DNA from: Azadirachta indica
Taxonomy: Eukaryota; Streptophyta; Magnoliopsida; Sapindales; Meliaceae
Assembly (NCBI GenBank): GCA_022749755.1
Contig: CM040447.1
Span: 15,103,087 to 15,167,086, forward strand
Length of the DNA stretch: 64,000 nucleotides
Direction of reading: 5' to 3'
Below the pieces are notes generated by a model. That model searched no databases and was not told the DNA's origin. It was given only the letters and a program-made list of their open reading frames with translations. Each line of letters begins with the position of its first letter. Positions within the stretch are counted from its first letter, which is position 1. This document shows, one piece after another, positions 48,427 through 61,649 of this stretch. Both the position numbers and the translations under genes were made by a program.

Positions 48427-51400
48427 TATTCCTTGCGGCGCAATTTGTCCCCACCTCCACTCTCAGCTACTAAAAGCACGCTTGAAAGACACACTAGGGC
48501 CTAGGCGCATGCTTTCACCATCTACAACTTCAGTCACCATCCTTAATAATTAGTATCTAGATTAGGCGCAGTGTCGGAGATTAATTAACATAACATATAT
48601 AAACAGCTTTTGTTTGTTCTTTATGAAACTATATAAGATCATGTGCTGGAATATGCCTAATAAAAAAAAGACATATTTACGTACAAGAGATTAATTTAGA
48701 TATCATCAACTTACTTTACTTATATATATATATATATATGTATATATAGAAGAATAATTAAGATAGTTAATTATTAGGGACAAAAAGATATATGCACCAA
48801 CTTTATATATGTTAGGTTTTCAGTTGTCGTTTTAATTTAGACGGCAATGTTTGCTACTTTAGTACTTTTTCTTTTACTCTTAACTGCTACTGTATACTTT
48901 CTACTTGCCTATCCACGAACATTAATAACTGTACAAAATAATTAACATAACGCAGTTAATATTGCCAGATCTTCATCGGTACCAAACTTTCGGGACCAAA
49001 TTAACCGAGTTAGCCTTAGAGTCGAAACAGTACTCAAGCAAAAGCAAAATATTAAGCAAGATCTCGCACGCATTAAAAGCCTACTGGTGTACTGTACTGA
49101 CATACCTTCTTTATCGCCTTCAATTAAAAAATTCTAAGAGTTCCATAGATCTTTGAATTATACCGATGAAAATCAATGATAAGTGATGGATGAATATTAT
49201 TCGATCCAAATGCATTAAAAAAAACCATATGCATCAACTTAGCTAAATTAATATTGATGGATCCATCCCATGTGATGCGTGGCTTTTGCTTGACGAATTG
49301 GAATTGGGGTAGGAAAGGAATTGCCGGCCATGTGATACTCGATCATAGTGGACGCAGGTCAAATTGTTTAGGTTGAACATTTTCCCTTGAGATTGAGAGG
49401 ATACTGCCCACTACGTTTGTAACGTGTTAAAGTGCATTCCAGATAAGGCTGAGAACCAACCTTCATATTTGTGGGTTTCTTCGTAATAATTTCTCCATGT
49501 GCCTTATTTCCCATTAATTTCTTCAACTTATTGTTTACATTATATGTATACCATTGGGTTATTATCAATATCATCCATATCTCTTTTGCTTTACTTCATG
49601 AAATTGTAATGAAACATATAGGTCCCATTTTGGCCATTTCTAACATACCAAGCAAAACCCTAAATCTTCCCTGATAGTGCACTACAGGAAACACCCTAAA
49701 TCTTCCTTTTTCCCAATTTGATTTGGATTTATTCAGTATCCTATAACATGGTTCGTTGCTAGAAAATCTTCATAACTTTTGAGAATATAGTAAAAAACTC
49801 TTCCGAGTTTTTAAAAGGTTTTACTATATGTGCAAATTTATCTTCACAAACTGATATGCGACAATAAAATTGAAAGGAACAAATAATTTTTCTTATTTAT
49901 TATTTCTAATGTTAGTTTGCATAAATAAGTTCTTATCTAATGCTATTATTATTTTATAACTAGTAGTAAACACCTTAATTAAAAGAAAATTAATCTATTA
50001 AGAAAAAAAATGAAAAAGAAAAAGAGAGAGAATAATCGCCCGTGGTTCGGGTTCATATGGGAGGCGCAAGGAGATTTTTACTATTACTATTGATTAGAAA
50101 AGATTCTTCATGAATTGGGTATGCTATGGGCTGGGGCCTGGGCAATGGTTATTCGCCCGGCCGGGATGAAATGTAAGTTCAACAATTTGGGTTTTGGAAG
50201 TGCAGAATCCAGTCTAAGCTCTCAAATGCCTTTACATCGAGTCCCAAAATGTTGTAGATGCTTCTAGAAATTAACCGTGTTTAGCCCCAAAATTGGTGAA
50301 GAGGATTTCTAAATACAATCTGCCAAGCTAATTTCTTAAGTACACTAAATATTAAGTTTTCTTTTTTTTTTTTATTTTTTGAAAGCAATTATTGACTGCT
50401 TCAAAAACATAATATTTATAATTATTGCAGCCGCTTCAATGGAGCATAAGCCAAGCACATTTGATTAAAAGAAAACACACTCGAGACAGACTTTTACTTG
50501 GGTCAAATATGAGAGAATAGAAAATGCTGCTGAAGTCAACATATTAATATACAATTTGATTTGATTTTACGATATATAAACTATGGAATATAGCTAGGTG
50601 CATAAAGATAAAAGTCTAGATGTCATGTCATCGACTTCAAAAATAAAAACCCTCCAAAATTTGTTTGGATCGGTGGAGTAATATATCAACTAGATCAACG
50701 GCCTTGTTTTTACTGCGACTACTTCTCTCCGAGCGATAATAAATTAGTATTAATTAAATATTAATATGACGCGTTTCAACCGGTGGCGGCCGTACCTGTA
50801 GAAATTACAACAGAAGCAGTCTAGATCTGACAAACATAATTAATATTGATGCGAATAAGATAAGGTGGTGGCGCTTGACCGTAGTTGCCCGTTAATAGCT
50901 GTCCGACAATGGCCTTTCCAAGTGCAAATACATACCCACTTGTCCTATAATTTTACTCGGTCATCATATTTTTGATTGTTGAATAAGGTTTTATATTATA
51001 TATATAGTAATGAATGTGAATATATATTGGATATAAAAGTATTAGGAGAGAGCGAGATGGCGGTTATATTGGATACGAAATTAAGATTATATTTAATGGA
51101 TGATAATCACGTGTAGAGTCGGCATCTATCACCAAAGTCCTCTTTTGTCTCGTGGACAACACATGATCTTTATTTACCGCGTTCTTGCATTATCAACGTT
51201 CGGCAATTAAAGTATCTGAAACTGGCGCCAGAACTTTGGACTTATCAAATTAACGTATTAACAGCGACAAAGTCCAAGCGAAAAGTCCAACAAAATGTGC
51301 CAACAGTCTAGACCGTAATCACTTGAATTTCATTTGGAAATATTCCACATACAGAATACAGGATTTTAAACTTTAATTTAATTGATGATGATTTGCACCT

Positions 51401-53516
51401 GCAAACTGTTTAATCATAAGACAGCCCACCTTAACACGCCCATATACATTGATAAATATATAAAATATAGTGTGCGCCAGCAGAAAGATATATAGATATA
51501 TTGTAATTAGGAAAAAGAAAAATACTTATCTTCTAAAATGTGATATGTTCCCACCATTGCATATATATAGATATATATATTTGATTTGCCAGTCATCAAC
51601 ACTTTCATTATTGGAAAAGCCAAGACTTTTAATTGGATTATCCACTTTCGGTAAATGATTCTGGCAATTATTATGAGAGCATTATACAAATTTGACATCC
51701 CATATGGGAAATGTATATTCTTAGTCCCCCACCCCAATAACATATAAATAGAACATAGATATTATATATATATTCATGGTGAGGTCAGTGTGACTAAACA
51801 TGAAGTTAGGGGAGGGCCAAATTACTTAAAGATTATTAAATTGATTTTACACATTACTTGTTGACATTAATTAAAAGTTATAATGATTTTACTTTTTGGT
51901 ATTCTTGTCGCTGGGTTAACCAGCTGCCTGCCTTTTAATATTAATATTGTTGAGCTAATCCCATGTATTGGGCCACGTCGCTGTCTTAATTTTTGTTGAT
52001 TCTGGGGATAAGATCAACACAAATTTAGAAATGATAATCTCAGTGAAGTGAATCATATATAAAGTTTCTGATTGCCATGATTTAGACATTAGCGATGTTA
52101 ATGTCTTACCACTTTCTTGTTTTTCCGGTTTATACATTATGCAGGAGTGGACCAAGTTCTTGGCCAATTACAATCATCCTAGCAATTAATTAATTAATTA
52201 ATTAATTAAGTTATAGGGTCGATTAGAGCTCAAAATCCAGAAACATGTGACTTGGATTATTCCTCAACTTATTAGGAGTACTACACGCAGAAGAATGAGA
52301 TTAATGATAAACATGATGCCTTACTCATCATCAACGTAACAGATAATTTAGATTAATATATTTTTATTTTTAATAATCTTTTGCAAGCTTTTAACTAATC
52401 CAAAATTTTTAAGGCATAAATTTTATTAACTATCAAATATATTTAAGTGGGTGGTTAGTAAAATATCGGCTTTCAAATAGAAGTCATTAATTTATGTTAT
52501 CGTAGATATTTTTCAGTATTAATAAAAAAAGGTAATTAAAACATGATTAAATAAAGAAATAGATAAAAAGAATGAGACTGATCAAGAAGGGTCAGAGCAA
52601 ATTAAAGCAGGACACTGTGAAGCTCGTCAAATGACTACCTGGCAATTAATGTTGATGAATAAATCCTTGTAAGTTGGGAGGGAAAAGTTGTGAGAGTTGT
52701 GGAGGAAGGTAGCTCCTGGAGTTGTTGCTCTTTATTATCTGCTGTATTTGCACTTTAATTAGGTAATTTAGTTAGTTAATCTCCTTTTTGCGGCAATGGC
52801 TCCACGTTAATTCTTGTCGTCCCAGTCAACCTGAAGATGGATCTTCTATCGCTTTCTGTCCCATACCAAATAATATTTTAATGGATTCATTTTTATTTCT
52901 CTTTAATTAATGATATTATATATATATAATCTACGGGGGATTATTATTAACATCTTTTTACATATTTTTTAAATATTTTATCCAACTTAAAAAGAGAAAG
53001 AAAAAAAAAAAAGAATTTACTCCTTAGTGTATCCTATGACTAATTATATTGTTAAAACAAAGTTGAAAAAGCCATACGTCCGAAATAGTCTGAAATAGAT
53101 ATTTATCGAGCGTGAACCCTACTTTCTTATATTGAAGTACAAGATTTTTCAAGTGTAGCTAATATAGACAAACCCAGGATTTCCAATTATGAGGACGATG
53201 TTCACGTGGTTCTTCAGCATTCTAGAAACAGAAAAAAAAAAAAAAAAAAGAAAAAGAAAAAGAAAATTCAACTCCACCAATTCGTGTGAAACGAAAAAGG
53301 AGATAGTTGACTTGACAACTCCCTCTAATTAATTAATTTTTTGGTAGTAGGATTAGGAAGACGTAAAACGTTTGGATGTAGAACATTCTGTCAATCAAAG
53401 AAGCCATAGAAATAAATAGATAACGCTATTAATTTCCATACAAATTTGCGATACAAAATGCCAATTAGCAGCTCCATCGATGTTGATCCTCTTCAAATCT
53501 CAATCTCACCCACATT
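48258..53516. other. Long intergenic region, first part
   Basis: Non-coding as far as I can see. (AT)n tracts lie at 48404-48430, 48721-48739 and about 51560-51580, and an ATTA repeat is at 52187-52209. Poly(A) runs occur near 52999-53012 and 53230-53249. ORFs are short, with no domain, and most overlap simple repeats. Confidence 0.5.
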
Positions 53517-53547
53517 ACTACTAGTACTAGTACTAGTACTAGTACTT
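53517..53547. repeat. Hexanucleotide repeat (CTAGTA)n
   Basis: About five CTAGTA units in tandem. The unit is self-complementary over ACTAGT, so the array can form a hairpin. Seen directly. Confidence 0.95.
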
Positions 53548-55884
53548 AAATAATAAGGAGAAAAAGGTCGGTGTACTCATTTAAGTGCTTAAAGTGTATA
53601 TATATATATATATATTGAGCTAATATATTTCTAATTTCAAACGTTTTAATTAGTATAGGATGCAAAATGTCAATATCCCAATTTAATGCCTCTTAAGTTC
53701 TTTTTTTTCAACCCCTATTCTATTGAATTTTTATTCAATTTCTATTTTTTTAGCTTAGACCATTTTATTTAATATTTATTATTCAATTTCAAGAAAATTA
53801 CAAAGAAGGAAATCGGATCCACGCAAGCTATGCCACAACACAACATATAATCTTTGACATAGCTCTCTCTATACGTATATAATACATAAACCCAAATCAA
53901 ATCAGTTGATGTGGTTGACTTTGTTGCATATATTGAAGTCTGCAGCCGTCTCTTTATTTAATTGTTTTTCGTGTCAAACTTTCCGGCCAACTCTAGTTTC
54001 GTTTTCACTCCTTCCTTCCCGCCTTTGCCCTCCACTAATCTGCATAAGCATAAGCATAAGCATAAGCATAAGCGTAAGCATGATTTTCTTACTTCATTAA
54101 TTTAATTATGTCTTCAATTTTGAATCATCATCATTTCGTTAATTAATTAATTAAATGTGATATTTAGCTAAAATAAATACTGCTTATTTAATCGAGTATT
54201 GACAAAGCAAAATATTTTTTGGATCATATTAAATTGCATGTTTATTTTAGAATCAACTACTAAGGAAATTAAAATTAAAATTAACATTAAAATTAAAATA
54301 ATTTGACATATCATCACTTTTTCAGACGACGGTGTTCCTCGACATATCATCACTTTTGTTGGAAGGGGAAAGATCCGATGTGTCGTTTTATTTTAATTTC
54401 CACTTAAACAAACAAGCCGAAAATCTCAACCGACCAAAGTGCTGACGTTGCTCCGCTACAAGTTTGAGTTGTGTCCATGCTGCTGATCTGTCTGCTTACT
54501 TTCTGACACGTAGGTCAGGTACCTTTCTTTGTTACACTACACGTGTAGTATTAAGAATTATTCCAAGACAGTGAACAATGACGCGTGTCACCTTAACCCA
54601 AAAGAATTTTAAAAATTTCCAAATAAAAATTAGGTAGGTTGCTTTTTTTTTCTTTTTTCGGCCTTTTCTTATTCTTGGTATAAGACAAATTAATTAAGTA
54701 AGAGTAATTTATTAATTTTGATAACATTATCAATATCTTCATAAAATAATAATACATGTATATTTTTAATAAAATCATAATATATCCGTATCATCTAAAA
54801 TAATATTATATCTAGATCTTAATAAAATCATAATACATATCTATATCTATATCATCATAAAATTAATTACAATTTCGGCGACAATTACTTACCAACCACA
54901 ACTGGAATAATCAAACAGCGCGTAATAATGACGTAAATGATCAACATCTGCGGAGGAATATTTATCCACGGCCCTGCTGCTGTCAATATGAGCTGGGGAT
55001 TATATTATATATATATTTATATACACACACATACCATCATCATATTTAACCCATTAATATATTTCAACTCAATCTTGTTCATCAATTAATTTTAATTAAT
55101 AAACTCTACACTTTAGTTGATATATCATGTATAATTAATTATCTCAGTACAGTAATTAACTCAGTGTTTACGGGTTAATCTTGCAGCAACTAGCCAAACC
55201 GCCAGCTGGGAAGTTTTATTAAGTTCTTCGAACTTATGCAGTATGCACACGTTTGTTTTCTTTTTATTTTTAATTTTACATTTATAAAATTAAGATATAA
55301 AATTTGTAGATGAATTGATTTAGCAACAAACATAATATTCTGGAAATATTATCTATCAAATGATACAAATAAATTAAATAATTATTTAATTTTACATTAA
55401 TAAGATCGTATCGTTATTTAAAAATCATTAAGGGAAAAATCATTAAATTTGTTTATATGTATTTATATTGACATTGAAATTGAAATTGAAATTGAAAAGC
55501 TTTTTAATCATATTAATTTGTGTTATCCAAATGACTCATAAAATAAAATAAGTTCTATAGAAAGAAGTTTAAGCACACGTCCACGGGATGTCTTTCGTGA
55601 ATATTGAATAGGTCATAGATCATAGATGATACATCATTTATCAACCATCCATATATGTTTTGTTTTCTCATTGTGTATAATATAATTGTTCGGGAAACCT
55701 ATAGCAATTATATATTTTTACCCTACGTGCCCTAGGTAGCTACCAAACCTTTCTTAGCCCAAAAAAGAAAAAAAAAAGGACTGTTGACTGTAAGTTACAG
55801 GTCGTATCAGCATCAGCCATGATCAATTCTGCCATTGGAATGTTCTTGCTTCACATTTAATTTAGATTTCTTCGTCTGAATTAC

Positions 55885-55916
<32 letters not shown>

Positions 55917-57902
55917 AAAGAAATTTATAATGTAAATTCAAACTTAGAGAAAAAAAAAAGAAAAAAAAGAAAGAGGGCATATGTGTTTTTGTTTGTTCAA
56001 AGGATGTAATCACAAAAGGTGAAAATTATGTACAAAACTCCAGAAAATTTACTAAACTCGGGTTGAAACAAGTGTTATACTTTTTAGTTGGAGATTTGGA
56101 CCCCAACCAATTAAACCAGTCTTTTCAATATATAGTCTACTTCATCACTTAATGATCTGGTGGACCTGAACTTACCCTTTAATTTGATCGCTGCAGCCTC
56201 AAAATATCTGATTGGTCTGCTTGCAAAGCTGGTAAGGTCGATCGAGAGTTTTCACTGCTTAGCCTAGCCAGGCTTTCAATGTACAGCCTTAAGGTATGAA
56301 GTGGCAGCTTATCATTTGTGACGGTCCATTATATTTTAAGATTTTAACATTTAAGTGAGGTATTGAAAACACCTCCTCTTAATAATTCTTGGCTTTTTGA
56401 GTTTTAAGCTGATATATCAAAAGGTGCTTTCACACACTATCACCACATTCATTCACAGTAAATGGAATAGAATAATCAAGTGGGCAAATGTCGCCATCAC
56501 TTCAAAACTATAGAGTTGAACAAGCTATTATAATAATAATGACGTTATAGTGATGCTAAAACACGCAATCCCACACCTTTTTTTTTTTTTTTTTTTATCT
56601 TAGGTATTAAGTATTTATGATTAATTATTCTCAGTACAGAGTGTTACTAAGAGCGATTAATTAATTAAAAGTCCTAAAGTACTTTGATGAAAAATGGTAA
56701 GACGAAACTTTCAATGATCCTAATGGCTAAACCGCGACGCGACGGGGACCTAGAAAGCCAAGAAGGTCTGACATCAAAATCTCTCACCTTTCACTTCTGA
56801 TCAAATTAGCTGGTTTAGGTCCCACAAATTAATTTGTTGCCGCCTCCGATAATAAACCATGATCATTTGATTAACGCGTGCCTCTTCCTCAATGGTCTAC
56901 ATATAAAATAAATCTAGGATATGTTTTATACATATTAAGTCCGAAGTAATTAAGCAGGCTTAATTTTTGGAATAACAAAAATAATAGGAGGTAGGTGGCT
57001 TACCACTGTTACTGTGAGATAAAAGGTCTTTGAATAATTTCGTCCTACTGGAATACGACTGTAATATTAATCTTAATTTATCAAATATTTTTGTTTTAAA
57101 AATTAAAATGCTCATTTATACAATGTTTTTGGCTTACAAATTGTACCAGCTTGATTAATTATTGGAATTAAATATGGAGTAATGTGGAAAAAGAAATGTA
57201 CCCAATTTGAAGGCATCATCTATCTTCATATGCCTCCTCAAATCCTAGCGTGTGTACCAATCACAATTAATTGTGTATCAACACAGTATCAATTAAGCCA
57301 TTTTGGCGTGGATACACTGGCACCATCCCAACTCCACGACCACAAGGATCATCACTAATCACTATAACCTTATTATATTGTCGACGTGTATATATACGTA
57401 ATCAATTCAGCAGACATATATATCTTGTAAAATATCTTTTAGAGCTGAATTATTATGGCTCAACATATTTATTTAGTGTAATTGTAAGAAGTGAAACAAA
57501 TACGAACTCCTGATCACCGCCGTTTTCTACAAGTTAATTTCCTTAATTTATGATCGTTTTAAAATTAATTGAAAATTAATTTCAGGATAATTGAGTGGCG
57601 TGTATATGTACATGTATTTACTTCTCATAGATACGACTAATTAAAATATACGGCACTAGAGTGACAATACGACAAGTGGAAAATTTTCCTCCGCAATTTC
57701 AATCAATAGTGTGTGAAACTCTGAATAATTATTGGCTGTGTTTGATTTTTACTCATCTAAAGATATATTATTTTCAACGTGTAAATTAATTAAATGACTT
57801 TTTAATTATTTTATCTACAAAATATTATAAAAGTTAATATATTTTGCTTGACAAAACAAAAAAACAGAATCCAACTCGCCCACAGGAGTTGCTAAAAACT
57901 AG
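53548..57902. other. Long intergenic region, second part, and F5H promoter
   Basis: No gene supported. It includes the GCATAA repeat at 54042-54081, compound AT/GT tracts at 55885-55916, a T run at 56578-56597 and AT-rich stretches with short direct repeats (ATTGAA near 55478-55496). The last few hundred bases should be the F5H promoter. Confidence 0.5.
54042..54081. repeat. Hexanucleotide repeat (GCATAA)n
   Basis: About six GCATAA units, one with a G in place of A (GCGTAA). Seen directly. Confidence 0.95.
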
Positions 57903-57910
57903 TATATAAG
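57903..57910 (+). promoter_or_regulatory. Likely TATA box of the F5H gene
   Basis: TATATAAG, about 106 nt before the ATG at 58009, predicting transcription from about 57935 and a leader of roughly 75 nt. An in-frame ATG at 57985 lies between. I prefer 58009 because MDSLIQALQ fits the family's usual length. Confidence 0.6.
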
Positions 57911-58008
57911 ACCCTATCATATCTTGCCCAACTTAGCAACATTAAGAGTTGCAGAACTTCATATATAGACATTTGGACACATTCATGTCTAACATTATTG
58001 GCGAAACC

Positions 58009-59787
58009 ATGGATTCTCTTATTCAAGCCCTGCAAACCTTACCCATGACCCTCTTCTTCATCGTTCCTTTGCTGTTTTTGCTAGGCCTTATTTCTCGTTT
58101 TCGTCGTCGATTACCATACCCGCCGGGGCCGAGAGGATTACCTATTATTGGTAACATGCTGATGATGGATCAGTTAACTCATCGTGGACTTGCCAAACTC
58201 GCTCAAAAATATGGCGGTTTGTTTCATCTCCGGATGGGGTTTCTTGCATATGGTGGCTGTTTCAAATCCTGAAATGGCCCGTCAAGTCCTTCAAGTTCAG
58301 GACAACATTTTCTCTAATCGACCCGCCACCATAGCCATCAGTTATCTTACTTATGATAGAGCTGATATGGCTTTTGCTCACTACGGGCCTTTTTGGAGAC
58401 AGATGCGTAAGCTCTGTGTCATGAAATTGTTCAGCCGTAAACGAGCTGAGTCATGGGAGTCAGTTAGAGACGAAGTCGATCAGCTTGTAAGAGACGTAGC
58501 TGCCAAAGAAGGCATGGCAGTGAACGTTGGAGAGTTGATTTTTTCGCTCACCAGCAATATCACTTACCGGGCAGCTTTTGGGTTGAGTGCTAATGAAGGT
58601 CAAGATGAGTTTATTCGTATCTTGCAGGAATTCTCCAAGCTTTTTGGTGCTTTTAACATTGCGGATTTCATTCCTTGGCTTAGCTGGGTTGACCTACAGG
58701 GTCTCAATACCAGACTCCCAAATGCCCGGCAAGCACTCGACAAGTTCATCGACACCATCATCGATGACCACATGCAGAGGAAGAAGGATAGAAATAAGGG
58801 CTACGATGAAGCTAACACAGACATGGTCGACGATTTACTAGCTTTTTATAGTGACGAAGCAAAAGTAAACGAATCAGATGATCTACAGAATTCCATCAAG
58901 CTCACTAGAGATAACATCAAAGCTATTATCATGGTAGGTGAATTTTATATTCAACAAAATTAAATATTCTAAATTTTATATAGATATAGATATAGATATA
59001 GAAATTTAAAAAAAAAGTAAATTATTTGTAGAACAATATCTAAGAGGGTGTTCTGTGTCCGGAGTTGTTATTGTTTTTCTTACAGACGCACGTTTCCTAC
59101 CATAATATTATTAATAAATTTTACGTGTTAAGTATAAGTCAATCAAATCATGTGGATTATGTGCAGGATGTGATGTTTGGTGGCACGGAAACGGTGGCAT
59201 CAGCAATAGAGTGGGCCTTGACGGAACTGATGAGAAGTCCTGAAGACCTGAAACGCGTCCAACAAGAGCTCGCGGAGGTTGTTGGCCTAGACCGGCGGGT
59301 TGAAGAATCGGACTTTGAGAAGTTGACGTTTCTAAAATGTACACTTAAAGAAACTTTGAGACTGCACCCACCGATCCCTCTACTTCTTCACGAGACAGCC
59401 GAGGATGCCGAAGTCGGTGGCTATTACATTCCGGCGAAATCACGTGTTATGATTAACGCATGGGCTATTGGTAGGGATCCAGGTAGTTGGGAAGATCCTG
59501 ATACGTTCAGGCCATCAAGGTTCTTGAAAGAAGGTGTGCCCGATTTTAAAGGAAATAATTTTGAGTTTATTCCATTCGGGTCGGGTCGAAGGTCCTGCCC
59601 GGGTATGCAACTCGGATTATATGCGCTTGATTTGGCTGTAGCTCATTTGCTTCACTGTTTTAAGTGGGATTTACCCGACGGAATGAAACCTAGTGAGCTT
59701 GACATGAGTGATGTGTTTGGACTCACCGCACCGAGGGCGAGTCGACTCATCGCTGTTCCCACCAAACGCCTGATTTGTCCTCTTTGA
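58009..59787 (+). pseudogene. F5H: Ferulate/coniferaldehyde 5-hydroxylase (CYP84A), frameshifted in exon 1
   Basis: ER P450 of lignin synthesis. It hydroxylates coniferaldehyde and coniferyl alcohol at C5 to make syringyl units. Exons are 58009-58933 and 59167-59787 with a GT-AG intron. Discounting one extra base, the gene encodes 514 aa, against about 520 in Arabidopsis FAH1. Visible parts are an N-terminal anchor, RLPYPPGPRGLPIIGN, MDQLTHRGLAKLAQKYGG, I-helix GGTETV (about 313-318), ExxR (about 370-373) and heme loop FGSGRRSCPG (Cys about 452). At about 58246 an extra G turns the expected MGFL-HMVAVSNP into a different frame that stops at 58272, giving an 87-aa fragment. Everything after it is intact in the +1 frame. 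One extra base in an otherwise perfect gene means either a very recent null allele or a sequencing error. Confidence 0.88.
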
Positions 59788-61649
59788 AGAAATTAATTAA
59801 GGGTACGTAAGCTGATCATGAGTCGAGGGAAAGGGGCACGGTGATTTGTGATATATATATATATATATATATATACATACACATAATAGGAGGTGAATTG
59901 TTGCAAGGCTTTTTGTTTTCTAATATGTCTGGGGAAGAAATTAAGAATCAAGGAATTTAAATAACTGGAAAAGAAATCAAGAGAAAGGCTGTGGATGAAA
60001 AAAAAAAAAAGAAAGGAACTGTTTTATATTCTGATTTATGTGAAGACTATTTGTCATTCTTCTTGTATTATCAGTTCTATTTGCGCTTCCGTTTTTACTT
60101 TTCAATGACACTGAAATAATAATGTTTGGTGAAAAAAATTCTTACTCGGATCAAGGAAAACAATATTGGATTGATCTTCAAGGTAAAAGTATCCTATATA
60201 TATTTATATATTTATATATTTTATTGACCTTTTGTTTTCGGAAAGAGAGAGAGGGTGCGTTTGAGAGAGAGACAGAGAGTCACACATCTAGAAATTAAAC
60301 ATGTCATATGATTCCGGAATTTAATTTTCGAGAGGGTTTGCACTTTGCAGCTTTAATGTCGTCACATAGACGGTGAGGCAAGTCCATGGGATGGAAGCGT
60401 GAAAATCAAAATCTAATAAATTATTATATTATTTCTGCGCAACTTTTTTTTGTTCACCGTTAAATGTAATTACTGGCTACCGCATCCTCAACCTCCCAAC
60501 GGCCATACACACTAATACTATGCTAATAATGTGATAGCTTTTCATTTCAAACTTATATATCTTGTCTGCCTAATTAACATATTGATCAGTAAAACCCTTC
60601 ACATCACATGAATGCGCCCGCATTGTGTTATACCGAATAATTAATTATTAGTAGTGGGTGGAAATGGCAATAGGCTTGTGGATTGGAGCCGAGTGCTACG
60701 CCGTCGAGCCTGATATCTACATTAACATTTTATAAAAGGAGTGGAGTTTAGTTTCGTTGAGTGTATGGCGACGGCAAAATTTAGTAGAGCCAGGACGCGT
60801 GTGTGGTAGAAAATGTTTTGGCTTTTGCCACCTCCACTCTCCTCTCGGACTTTCATCTCTGCTTTCTTTATATATTTTCTACATTCAATTTTCAACCACT
60901 TAAACAGTCGGACGGGATTATCTATGGACCATTGCGTTTGACTGTGATCCATTGGATATACTTTGGGATGGCAACTTATACTATTTTTGGTAACATCCGT
61001 ATGCGGAAAAACTATAGATATTATAAAATAAGATATAAATAAAATATAATAATAACAATAATATCTCCATAAAATATCTGTTTTATACTATATTCTATTC
61101 ATTATATGTCAAAATAAATATAATTTTATTTATAATTACTTTACCGTTAAAATTATGAGTGTATATATTAAAAATTGTATTCATATTCCTCTATTTAATT
61201 AAATTACTATTATAATCATTTACTTGTCATTTCTAGAGGAGAATGAAACGGTATAGAACAATCGTAAAAGTTGTATAAAATGATGAAAATAATCCATTAT
61301 TACCTCTGTAATTTACTAAAAATATTACAATTATTAAATATAATTATGTTCAACAATAAAAAATGGAATGCTTAGAATATGACAAATTTTGTCACTTACG
61401 TTGCATAAAATGACATATATTGTATACCTATAGTACACTGAATTATTTAATAAAGTCACATTAGGCACCCATAAAACTTAGAAAAATGCTGAGAATACCT
61501 CATTGATAATATTTATCTTAAAATTTTTTTGTTGACAATATTTATATTATTTACAATATAATTGTTTGTTTTTATTACGCCCTTTATAATTCTTTTGTTC
61601 ATATTTTACATTTTACTATCATGATAACTGATGTAAATTATCCTATAAA
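59788..61649. other. Intergenic downstream of F5H
   Basis: F5H 3' UTR, then an (AT)n tract at 59851-59874, an A run near 59999-60011 and GA-rich sequence at about 60243-60280. From about 61010 the sequence is very AT-rich and may already be part of the retrotransposon or older debris. ORF 60803-61042 shows no family features. Confidence 0.5.

Noticed and set aside
23786..59787. MAX1 and F5H as a P450 biosynthetic cluster
   Set aside because: They belong to different clans and pathways, lie 30 kb apart on opposite strands, and have unrelated genes between them.
60803..61042. 79-codon plus ORF before the copia relic
   Set aside because: It does not match copia gag or any family I know, and it runs into AT-rich repeats.
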